DNA from: an uncultured Eubacteriales bacterium
Lineage (GTDB): Bacteria; Bacillota; Clostridia; Oscillospirales; CAG-272
Length of the DNA stretch: 10,960 bases
Assembly: GCA_900555785.1 (NCBI GenBank)
Contig: USMO01000039.1
Location: 1-10,960 of the forward strand
Direction: 5' to 3'
Positions 1 through 5,643 of the stretch are shown here, in pieces. A model generated the notes under the pieces. That model did no database searches. It saw only the letters and a program-made list of their open reading frames with translations, and was not told the DNA's origin. The first letter of the stretch is position 1; the number at the start of each line of letters is the position of its first letter. The translations under genes were made by a program, and so were the position numbers.

Positions 1-97
1 GCGGCGCTGCTCTGCTGAGTGCAACGATTTTGCGCATTTGCCGGGGTCACGGGGGCAAAAAAGCAAATTTGTGAAAGCAAAAAACAAAAATATTGCC

Positions 98-126
98 TTG
101 ACAAGCCCTTTGAAACATTGTATAAT
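98..126 (+). promoter_or_regulatory. Consensus vegetative promoter of the GH20 gene
   Basis: The -35 box TTGACA (98-103) and -10 box TATAAT (121-126) are both perfect matches to the housekeeping sigma consensus, with the optimal 17-bp spacer. Transcription should begin near 133, giving a leader of about 30 nt. So strong a core promoter suggests either high expression or control by a repressor; I found no convincing cre or other named operator around it. Confidence 0.9.
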
Positions 127-161
127 GGTGGTATCAGAAAAACAGCAAAAGGAGAATGCAT

Positions 162-2030
162 ATGTTATCTGTTCGTTTTGCCGGACTGCCTGCCGGAACC
201 GAAGGACCTGTTGCGGAATACTGCCGGGATCTCGGTCTTACCGTATCGGAGACCGCTCCGGTGACCGTCACCTGCAACGCAGGGGACTGCCTTGCCCTGG
301 AGGGAACGCCCGCTGCGGTTCGGGTGACCTACCGGAAGAAGAACGAGCTTTTCCGCGCACTCAGCTTTCTGCCGACCTTCCTCTCTGACGGCAAGCCCGT
401 GAAGGAGACCTCGCGCTATCGGCTGCTGTCCTACATGGGCGACTGCTCCCGGAACGCGGTCTACAACATTCCGTTTGCAAAGCAGCTGATCCGGAACCTT
501 GCCGGAATGGGCTACGATTCCGTCATGCTTTACACCGAGGACACCTACGAGATTCCCGGCTACCCGTATTTCGGCTACATGCGCGGCAGATTCACGGCTG
601 AGGAGCTGCGCGAACTGGATGACTATGCCGATTCCTTCGGTCTGGAATTGATTCCCTGCATTCAGGCGCTGGCGCATCTGACCACAACGCTGCACTGGCC
701 CGATTTTGCCGGGTATACCGACACCGAGGACATCCTGATGGTCGGCGACGAGCGGACCTATCGGTTCATCGAGGCGGCTCTGCGCCAGTGCGCCTCCTGC
801 TTCCGTTCCCGCCGCATCAATCTGGGCATGGACGAAGCGCACATGCTGGGGCGCGGCGAATACCTCTCGCGCAACGGTTACCGCAAGCCATCGGACATCA
901 TGCTGGAGCATCTGGACCGCGTGGTAGAGCTCTGCCGCAAGGTCGGGTTCCGTCCGATGATCTGGAGCGACATGTTCTTCCGCATGGCATTCAACGGGCA
1001 GTACCGCGTCAAGTCGGGGGAGATTCCGCAGGACGTGGTCGACCGTGTGCCGGAGGGGCTGGAGCTGGTCTATTGGGACTACTACACGATGGATCACGAG
1101 CGCTGCGACTACATGCTGAAGTGTCACCGCAAGTTCCGCAACCCGATTCTGTTTGCGGGCGGTGCGTGGAAGTGGTACGGTTTCGGCGCGCACAATGCCT
1201 TCTCGCTCAAGTCTTCGGAGATTCAGCTGGACACCTGCGAGGAGTACGGTGTGGATGAGATTCTGGTAACCGGCTGGGGCGACAACGGCGGCGAGGCTTC
1301 TCAGGTGTCGGCGATGGCGTCGATTCTGTATTTTGCGGAGCGCCGCTATCACGGCAAGGTTGACGATGCCTGGCTGGACCGGCGCGCGCGCCAATGTTTC
1401 GGGACTTCTCTCGAGGACCTGTTGGCGTTCGATCTGCCGGATGCGCTGCCGGAATGCTCGGTTGCGAAGGTTGACCACCCGCTGGCACCTGCAAAGGACC
1501 TGCTGTTCAACGACCCGCTGGAGCGGCTGTGCGACCGGCACATGATCCGTGCGAATGTCAGCGCAGAGTATCGCGCAAGAGCGGCGCGTCTGCTGTCGAT
1601 TGCGGAGAATCCGCAGTTTGGCTATGCGTTCGAGTCGCTGGGGCGGCTTTGCTCGGTTCTGGAGCTGAAGGCAACGCTGGGCTGGTCGCTGTATGATGCG
1701 TATCGGACGGGGGACCGTGCGTCGCTACAGCAGCTTGCCGAGGAGACGATTCCGGAGATTCTTTCTCGTCTGGACGCTTTCCTGGTTGCGTTCCGCAAGC
1801 AATGGTATCACGAAAATAAGACTTTCGGGTTCTCAACGCAGGAAATCCGCATTGGCGGCTTGAAGGAGCGCCTGCTCTCGACCGTCGCGCGGGTGGAAGC
1901 GTATCTTGCCGGTGAGATCGACTGCATTGAAGAGCTCGCATGCGAGCCGCTGCCTTACGCCCCCAACCACGACGGAGAATACATCGGTCACATCGGCTGG
2001 CACCGCACCGTGACCCCCGGCGTGCTGTAA
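162..2030 (+). CDS. Intracellular GH20 exo-beta-N-acetylhexosaminidase (GcnA/GH20C type)
   Basis: Probable beta-N-acetylhexosaminidase that removes terminal GlcNAc or GalNAc by substrate-assisted catalysis. At 622 aa it matches the roughly 627-aa streptococcal GcnA/GH20C group. The N-terminal ~85 residues form an alpha/beta domain, a TIM barrel follows to about residue 400, and the rest is a helical C-terminal domain. The GH20 catalytic pair is Asp224-Glu225 in GMDEAH, and TGWGDNGGEAS at 370-380 is typical of this subfamily. No signal peptide or membrane segment is visible, so it should act in the cytoplasm on imported oligosaccharides. An in-frame ATG at 156 is only 1 nt from AAAAGGAG (147-154); the ATG at 162, spaced 7 nt, is the better start. 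It is transcribed alone from the promoter at 98-126. Family assignment is firm; the sugar preference is inferred. Confidence 0.92.
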   Translation: MLSVRFAGLPAGTEGPVAEYCRDLGLTVSETAPVTVTCNAGDCLALEGTPAAVRVTYRKKNELFRALSFLPTFLSDGKPVKETSRYRLLSYMGDCSRNAVYNIPFAKQLIRNLAGMGYDSVMLYTEDTYEIPGYPYFGYMRGRFTAEELRELDDYADSFGLELIPCIQALAHLTTTLHWPDFAGYTDTEDILMVGDERTYRFIEAALRQCASCFRSRRINLGMDEAHMLGRGEYLSRNGYRKPSDIMLEHLDRVVELCRKVGFRPMIWSDMFFRMAFNGQYRVKSGEIPQDVVDRVPEGLELVYWDYYTMDHERCDYMLKCHRKFRNPILFAGGAWKWYGFGAHNAFSLKSSEIQLDTCEEYGVDEILVTGWGDNGGEASQVSAMASILYFAERRYHGKVDDAWLDRRARQCFGTSLEDLLAFDLPDALPECSVAKVDHPLAPAKDLLFNDPLERLCDRHMIRANVSAEYRARAARLLSIAENPQFGYAFESLGRLCSVLELKATLGWSLYDAYRTGDRASLQQLAEETIPEILSRLDAFLVAFRKQWYHENKTFGFSTQEIRIGGLKERLLSTVARVEAYLAGEIDCIEELACEPLPYAPNHDGEYIGHIGWHRTVTPGVL

Positions 2031-2038
2031 GGGAGGGA

Positions 2039-2069
2039 GAAGACCTCGGGGCTCTGCCCCGAGGTCTTC
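2039..2069. terminator. Perfect 14-bp palindrome after the GH20 gene
   Basis: The arms 2039-2052 and 2056-2069 are perfectly complementary around a TCT loop, giving a very stable GC-rich hairpin 8 nt after the stop codon. No T-tract follows (CCCTGCC), so it is not a classical intrinsic terminator. It may be a 3' stabiliser, a pause site, or a REP-like repeat. A 13-nt piece of its left arm recurs at 4700-4712 after another gene. Confidence 0.55.
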
Positions 2070-2163
2070 CCTGCCTAAAACCGAAAATCTCTACAATGCT
2101 TTGTACGCAATGTTAATAGAACGTAAAAAACGTAAATGTTTCTCTCCGGTTTTCAATAATCAC

Positions 2164-2192
2164 TTGACATTTATATAGGAACGTAGTATAAT
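2164..2192 (+). promoter_or_regulatory. Consensus promoter of the TetR-type gene, with repeats
   Basis: TTGACA (2164-2169) and TATAAT (2187-2192) are perfect boxes 17 bp apart. An 8-nt direct repeat ATATAGGA occurs at 2173-2180 and 2191-2198, one copy in the spacer and one overlapping and following the -10 box. The hexamer AACGTA occurs at 2120-2125, 2129-2134 and 2180-2185. TetR-family genes are often autoregulated, so these repeats are candidate operator parts, but that is inference. Confidence 0.85.
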
Positions 2193-2229
2193 ATAGGATG
2201 CAAAATGAAAATCGGGGAGGATTTTTATC

Positions 2230-2802
2230 ATGGCACGGAAGCAAAAATTTGAAGGCGGTACCAAAAACAGAATTATCGAGGTCGGCGGGAAGATGTTCCT
2301 GGAGAATGGATTTGACGGAACGGGCATTCGCGCGGTCATGGACCGTGTGGGCGCAGATGTCGGCGTGTTCTACTACTATTTCAACACGAAGGATGACCTG
2401 TTCAACGATGTTCTGGACCGCATCATGGAGCCGTATAAGCCCAACTTTGAGCGACTGGTTGAAGAAGCGAAGGCAGAGCCGGTCAGGGGGCTGTTCGGTC
2501 TGTTTGACTATCTGCAGGAGGCGGCAATCGATTTCCGCGCCAAGTACGGCGAAAACCTTCACCGTTCGGTCCGGTGGTCCATCCGCGATCACGCACTGGA
2601 GACCGTTGAGCCTTACACCGAAGAGATCGTTTCTATGATCGTGGAGAATGGCGCAAAGCCGGTGATGGACATCCACACTTCCGCAATTTACCTGGCGCAC
2701 GCCATCGGCAGCTGCATTCTGAGCGAGGACAGCGCATGGGTTGCAGTTGCAAAGCCGCAGTTGATGAAATCGGTCGAGGTCCTGATGGGGCTGAACGCCT
2801 GA
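2230..2802 (+). CDS. TetR/AcrR-family transcriptional regulator
   Basis: A 190-aa one-component repressor-type protein. Residues ~12-58 form the TetR DNA-binding domain: helix 1 contains the pattern GKMFLENGFDGTG, and the helix-turn-helix spans ~31-51 (TGIRAVMDRVGADVGVFYYYF), ending in the family's typical YYYF-NTKDDLF stretch. The remaining ~130 residues are the helical ligand-binding and dimerisation half, which is too divergent to suggest a ligand. The start is set by GGGGAGG at 2214-2220, 9 nt before the ATG. It has its own promoter and terminator, so it is monocistronic, and no transporter or enzyme gene is divergent to it. Its target is therefore unknown: autoregulation is most likely, with the flanking GH20 or esterase genes only as possibilities. 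Confidence 0.93.
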   Translation: MARKQKFEGGTKNRIIEVGGKMFLENGFDGTGIRAVMDRVGADVGVFYYYFNTKDDLFNDVLDRIMEPYKPNFERLVEEAKAEPVRGLFGLFDYLQEAAIDFRAKYGENLHRSVRWSIRDHALETVEPYTEEIVSMIVENGAKPVMDIHTSAIYLAHAIGSCILSEDSAWVAVAKPQLMKSVEVLMGLNA

Positions 2803-2816
2803 GCAGCGCATACCGG

Positions 2817-2850
2817 AAAGGGAAGAGGCAAAACGCCTCTTCCTTTTTTT
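2817..2850 (+). terminator. Intrinsic terminator of the TetR-type gene
   Basis: A 9-bp perfect stem (GGAAGAGGC at 2821-2829 with GCCTCTTCC at 2835-2843) encloses an AAAAC loop and is followed at once by seven Ts (2844-2850). A-residues before the stem can extend pairing into the T-tract. This is a textbook rho-independent terminator 15-20 nt after the stop codon. Confidence 0.95.
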
Positions 2851-3182
2851 GCTCTGTTTTGCTGAAAAAATCCGGAAATATTCATTTTTCGTAAAATGGA
2901 ATGATTGAATATCCATATCCAAAATAAAGAATATTTTATGAAAATTATCCCGCATGGGATGGATAAAACAGGAAAATAATGACGAATGGATTGGAATTTG
3001 ACGAATATTAAACACATAAATATTCGTTGTTAAAAGATTTTTTGCACGTATAAAGAATTTTTATACAGATACAGAAACGAATATACACGGCTGGCGCCTG
3101 CAGAGTACACATTTGAACGATATTCATGGTCATATTAACTAAAAAGCAGTATTCATCGTTTATATTTGCCATATTCTGCATC
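2851..3182. promoter_or_regulatory. AT-rich intergenic region with clustered GAATAT motifs
   Basis: This stretch holds no plausible gene and is far more AT-rich than its neighbours. The hexamer GAATAT occurs eight times on the two strands: as ATATTC from 2878, 3020, 3120 and 3171, and as GAATAT from 2907, 2929, 3003 and 3079. ACGAATATT (3001-3009) and its exact complement AATATTCGT (3019-3027) form an inverted repeat with a 9-nt gap. TGACGAA, which fits the TGNCGAA form of the Spo0A box, occurs at 2980-2986 and 2999-3005. It lies directly upstream of the DUF6514-like gene and is best read as its regulatory region; this role is inferred. Confidence 0.5.
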
Positions 3183-3191
3183 TGATATAAT
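3183..3191 (+). promoter_or_regulatory. Extended -10 promoter of the DUF6514-like gene
   Basis: TGATATAAT is an extended -10 element (TGn followed by TATAAT at 3186-3191). There is no good -35 hexamer 17 bp upstream (TATTTG at 3163-3168), so the promoter probably relies on the extended -10 or on an activator bound in the AT-rich region upstream. Confidence 0.65.
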
Positions 3192-3230
3192 GATTGTATG
3201 AACTAAAAATTTTACTTCTTGGAGGTAACC

Positions 3231-3500
3231 ATGAACACAGCACCAACCTTTCATCCTTTGCCCATCGTCTTGACTCAGGAAACCGTCAGCTTCGGCGGTA
3301 TGGTCCTGGACTATCGCTTGGTTGCGTATCAGTCGCAGACCGAGCGCTTCCGGATTCGTGTGACATCCGGTAAAGAAACGGTAGAGTCGACGGTGGGGTC
3401 TGACATCGAAGCGGCACTTCGGGCATATCGCGCGATTCTCGGTGGCAGGGTAACACCCTGCGGCCTGGAGGACGTGATGTACGACCTCCGGTGCGTCTGA
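3231..3500 (+). CDS. Small DUF6514-like protein of unknown function
   Basis: An 89-aa soluble protein with no signal peptide or membrane segment. Its layout is a beta-rich first half (DYRLVAYQ, then RFRIRVTSG and TVESTVGS), a helix (EAALRAYRAIL) and a C-terminal VTP-x3-LEDVMYDL segment. This resembles the small clostridial family DUF6514, which has no known role; the assignment is from memory of the pattern and only moderately secure. The ATG at 3231 follows GGAGG (3221-3225) by 5 nt; an upstream TTG at 3219 overlaps that Shine-Dalgarno site and is unlikely. It is monocistronic, with an extended -10 promoter, a long AT-rich upstream region and a strong terminator at 3603-3638. Such a long regulatory region for so small a gene suggests tight or stage-specific control. 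Confidence 0.8.
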   Translation: MNTAPTFHPLPIVLTQETVSFGGMVLDYRLVAYQSQTERFRIRVTSGKETVESTVGSDIEAALRAYRAILGGRVTPCGLEDVMYDLRCV

Positions 3501-3602
3501 TACGGCTTGACCGACGAGCGTTCCCGCATCGGAATCTACAGCTTCCGGCGCAGCGGAACGGTTTGACGGTCAGCGATGCAGAAAACTGAACATGACCCGC
3601 AA

Positions 3603-3638
3603 GCGGTGTGGAATTGTTATTCCGCACCGCACTTTTTT
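3603..3638 (+). terminator. Intrinsic terminator after the DUF6514-like gene
   Basis: The arms 3603-3613 and 3620-3630 pair over 11 bp with a single G-T wobble around the loop TTGTTA. AC and then six Ts (3633-3638) follow. It ends about 100 nt of untranslated DNA downstream of the gene and isolates it from the next promoter. Confidence 0.9.
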
Positions 3639-3650
3639 GTGCTTTTCTTC

Positions 3651-3679
3651 TTGCAAATTGGCAGATTGTGTGGTATAAT
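3651..3679 (+). promoter_or_regulatory. Promoter of the SGNH hydrolase gene
   Basis: TTGCAA (3651-3656) and a perfect TATAAT (3674-3679) are separated by 17 bp, and TGG directly before the -10 box makes it an extended -10. It starts only about 12 nt after the previous terminator, so the esterase is transcribed independently. Confidence 0.85.
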
Positions 3680-3718
3680 GAGCAGGAAGATTTTCTCACG
3701 GCAGAAAGGAAACAGATC

Positions 3719-4699
3719 ATGAAACTGCAGGCAGAACAGCTCCGCGCGATCGCACAGGGGATCGACCGCATCACCGAGGAGGCGAACGGCTTTCGTTTTC
3801 ACCGCTTTACCGCAGAACAGGAGGCGCTTTACCGGGAATCTTCCCCGAACGATTTTTACGTCAAGGCGGGCGCAACGTCCGGGGTCAATCTTGCATTCCG
3901 GACCGACAGCCGCATGCTGACGGTTGCGGTCAGCAATTCGCGAGGGTCCTCCCGCCCGTTTGGGTTTGTCGACCTGGAGGTAGACGGCGAGTTTCGCGCG
4001 CACATTGGCTCTGCCGAGAACGGGATCGGGCTGTTTGGCGGCAGCGTTGATCTGGGCGAGGGGATGAAGACGGTCCGGCTGTACTTTCCGCAGCTGGTGG
4101 CATCAGAGCTGCGCGAGCTGTCACTGGACGACGGTGCAGTGGTTGAGCCGACGGCTGCCTCCCGTAGGATGCTGATCTTCGGGGATTCCATCACACAGGG
4201 CTACGATGCAAAGTACCCGTCCCATTGCTACGCCATGCGCTTGGCACGCCTTTTGGACGCGGACGCGCGGAACAAGGGAATCGGCGGCGAAAAATTCTTC
4301 CCGGAACTGGCGAGTGCGCGCGACCCCGGGGCAGACCCGGAACTGATTACGGTTGCCTATGGGACGAACGACTGGTCCTCTCGCGAGCCGGACCGTCTGG
4401 AGGCGCAGCTGCGCGCGTTCTATTGCAATCTGTCCGCAGCCTACCCGACCTCGAAAATTTTTGCGCTCTCTCCGATCTGGCGCGGGAACTGGCGTCAGCC
4501 CAAGCCGTTTGCCCGGCCTTTTTCCTGGGTGGCGGACCTGATTGCGCAGGTGGCGAACGGGCTGCCGAATGTGGTCCATGTTCCCGGCATTGACTTGGTC
4601 CCGCACGACCCCACCTGCTTCTCGCCTGATGTCCTGCACCCCAATGACATCGGTTTCGCGACCTACGCCGAGCGCCTTTACACGGCGATTAAGGGGTGA
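3719..4699 (+). CDS. SGNH/GDSL-type esterase with N-terminal beta domain
   Basis: A 326-aa SGNH-fold hydrolase, probably cleaving ester (for example acetyl) groups from a carbohydrate or small molecule. The catalytic domain begins near residue 150. Block I is FGDSITQG with nucleophile Ser157; block II is NKGIGGEKFF, giving the oxyanion Gly; block III is YGTND with Asn217; block V is PDVLHP with catalytic Asp304 and His307. All SGNH residues are present. Residues ~20-145 form a beta-rich accessory domain like that of SsfX3-type and carbohydrate-esterase SGNH proteins. The frame is open from 3608, but the promoter lies inside that stretch, so the ATG at 3719, with AAAGGA (3705-3710) 8 nt upstream, is the start. 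No signal peptide is visible, so it is cytoplasmic. The substrate is unknown; deacylation of sugars freed by enzymes such as the upstream GH20 is a guess. Confidence 0.9.
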   Translation: MKLQAEQLRAIAQGIDRITEEANGFRFHRFTAEQEALYRESSPNDFYVKAGATSGVNLAFRTDSRMLTVAVSNSRGSSRPFGFVDLEVDGEFRAHIGSAENGIGLFGGSVDLGEGMKTVRLYFPQLVASELRELSLDDGAVVEPTAASRRMLIFGDSITQGYDAKYPSHCYAMRLARLLDADARNKGIGGEKFFPELASARDPGADPELITVAYGTNDWSSREPDRLEAQLRAFYCNLSAAYPTSKIFALSPIWRGNWRQPKPFARPFSWVADLIAQVANGLPNVVHVPGIDLVPHDPTCFSPDVLHPNDIGFATYAERLYTAIKG

Positions 4700-4726
4700 A
4701 AGACCTCGGGGCACCGCCACGAATCC
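4700..4726. repeat. Degenerate copy of the palindromic element
   Basis: AAGACCTCGGGGC at 4700-4712 is identical to 2040-2052, the left arm of the palindrome after the GH20 gene, and sits at the same place relative to a stop codon. The right half (GCCACGAATCC) has diverged from GCCCCGAGGTCTTCC, so the hairpin is broken. This looks like a decayed member of a dispersed 3'-end repeat family. Confidence 0.5.
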
Positions 4727-4731
4727 TGCTC

Positions 4732-4758
4732 AGGTGGCTTCTTTCGGAGAAGCCACCT
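4732..4758 (+). terminator. Hairpin downstream of the SGNH hydrolase
   Basis: AGGTGGCTTCT (4732-4742) pairs perfectly with AGAAGCCACCT (4748-4758) around a TTCGG loop. The sequence after it (ATCTTTCT) is only weakly T-rich, so it is a plausible but imperfect intrinsic terminator. It probably replaces the broken palindrome just upstream. Confidence 0.65.
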
Positions 4759-4814
4759 ATCTTTCTGCGAGAGGCACCAACAAGTAGGACGCAGAGCCTG
4801 TAAACCGATCTTTG

Positions 4815-4848
4815 TAAAAACGCAACTCGTTTTTATCCGGATGTCCGG
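4815..4848. other. Two small adjacent palindromes in the intergenic gap
   Basis: TAAAAACG (4815-4822) pairs with CGTTTTTA (4828-4835) across CAACT, and CCGGA (4837-4841) with TCCGG (4844-4848) follows one base later. The gap between the terminator at 4758 and the promoter at 4934 otherwise shows nothing recognisable. No T-box signature of the AGGGTGG-ACCGCG type is present, although two aminoacyl-tRNA synthetase genes lie downstream. Confidence 0.4.
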
Positions 4849-4933
4849 TCAATAGCTCCTTACAAATTTATTGATTGGAGGGCGTAGCAGAGTAACACAA
4901 CATTTTTGTTTCAGACTTTTTCCCTTTTTCCTC

Positions 4934-4962
4934 TTGCAAAAGAGGGGGAAATGGTGTATAAT
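4934..4962 (+). promoter_or_regulatory. Promoter of the MBL-gltX-glnS operon
   Basis: TTGCAA (4934-4939) and TATAAT (4957-4962) lie 17 bp apart. Transcription should start near 4969, leaving a leader of only about 25 nt, too short for a T-box or other riboswitch. No further promoter or terminator is evident before the end of glnS, so this probably drives all four genes. Confidence 0.85.
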
Positions 4963-4992
4963 AAAAGGTGATATTTTTTGTGGGAGGTGCCT

Positions 4993-5616
4993 ATGAGGAT
5001 TCGCAGACTTTATCCCGGCTCATTCGGGGCAAACTGCTGGCTGCTGATTGCGCGGGACGGGCAGGCGGCGGTCGTTGACCCAAGCCCGGATGCCGAAACG
5101 GTTCTGCACGCGCTCCGGGAGGAGAACGCCTGCGCTTCCGGGATTTTGCTGACGCACGGGCACTTTGACCACATCCTCTCGCTCGATACCCTGCGCGATT
5201 CGGCGAGCATTCCGGCGTTGATTCATGGGGAAGACCTCGACCTGCCGGGGGACGCGCGGAAGAACGCGTTTGAAGCCTTTTTCCGACAGCGGCGCACCTG
5301 GCGAACGCCGGACGGCACCTTTGCGGACGGCGAGCGGCTGCAGATTGGGGATGAGACGGTTACCGTCCTTCATACCCCCGGACATACGCCCGGCAGCTGC
5401 TGCTTTTTGGTCAACGACGGGCAGGATATTCTGACCGGGGACACCCTGTTTGACGGGTCCTACGGACGGTATGACCTTTGGGGCGGGGACGCGGCAGCCC
5501 TGCGGCGGTCGCTGGAACGGCTTGCAAAGCTGGACCCGGATGCCTGCATTCATCCCGGTCACGGTGGAGATGCAACCCTTGGCGGCGCGCTGCGCCGGCT
5601 TGGAATGACAGAATGA
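4993..5616 (+). CDS. MBL-fold metallohydrolase, glyoxalase II-like
   Basis: A 207-aa single-domain metallo-beta-lactamase-fold hydrolase of the short glyoxalase II-like (YcbL-type) group. The metal-binding signature is complete: THGHFDH gives His55, His57, Asp59 and His60; HTPGHTPGS gives His131; GDTLF gives bridging Asp150; HPGHGG gives His190. It lacks the C-terminal substrate-binding domain of true glutathione-dependent glyoxalase II, so the thioester substrate is uncertain. It is soluble and cytoplasmic. The ATG at 4993 follows GGGAGG (4982-4987) by 5 nt; the frame runs upstream to a TTG at 4978, but that start would have no ribosome-binding site. It is the first gene of the operon, 27 nt before gltX, a setting that gives no obvious metabolic link to tRNA charging. 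Confidence 0.92.
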   Translation: MRIRRLYPGSFGANCWLLIARDGQAAVVDPSPDAETVLHALREENACASGILLTHGHFDHILSLDTLRDSASIPALIHGEDLDLPGDARKNAFEAFFRQRRTWRTPDGTFADGERLQIGDETVTVLHTPGHTPGSCCFLVNDGQDILTGDTLFDGSYGRYDLWGGDAAALRRSLERLAKLDPDACIHPGHGGDATLGGALRRLGMTE

Positions 5617-5643
5617 TAGATAAAGATAAAGGATGACAGACAA

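Noticed and set aside
37..59. TTTGCC/GGCAAA inverted repeat at the left edge as a terminator of an upstream gene
   Set aside because: Only 6 bp pair across an 11-nt loop and As rather than Ts follow. The first 18 bases could be the end of a gene (GCG GCG CTG CTC TGC TGA), but that is too little to call.
2113..3015. Minus-strand open frame of 300 codons across the TetR gene and its terminator
   Set aside because: It reads antisense through a clear TetR gene and a textbook terminator, has no ribosome-binding site, and its sequence resembles no family.
3061..3069. TTATACAGA as a DnaA box, suggesting a replication origin in the AT-rich region
   Set aside because: It is a single site with a mismatch, there is no cluster of DnaA boxes, and no dnaA, dnaN or rep gene lies nearby.
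3501..3566. In-frame continuation of the DUF6514-like gene past its TGA (21 codons, beginning YGLTDERS)
   Set aside because: This could hint at read-through or an ancestral longer protein, but 21 stop-free codons in GC-rich DNA are expected by chance and no recoding signal or selenocysteine element is visible.
4759..4960. T-box riboswitch upstream of the synthetase operon
   Set aside because: I looked for one because Firmicute synthetase operons often have it. No T-box consensus or antiterminator/terminator pair is present, and the promoter at 4934-4962 leaves a leader of only about 25 nt.
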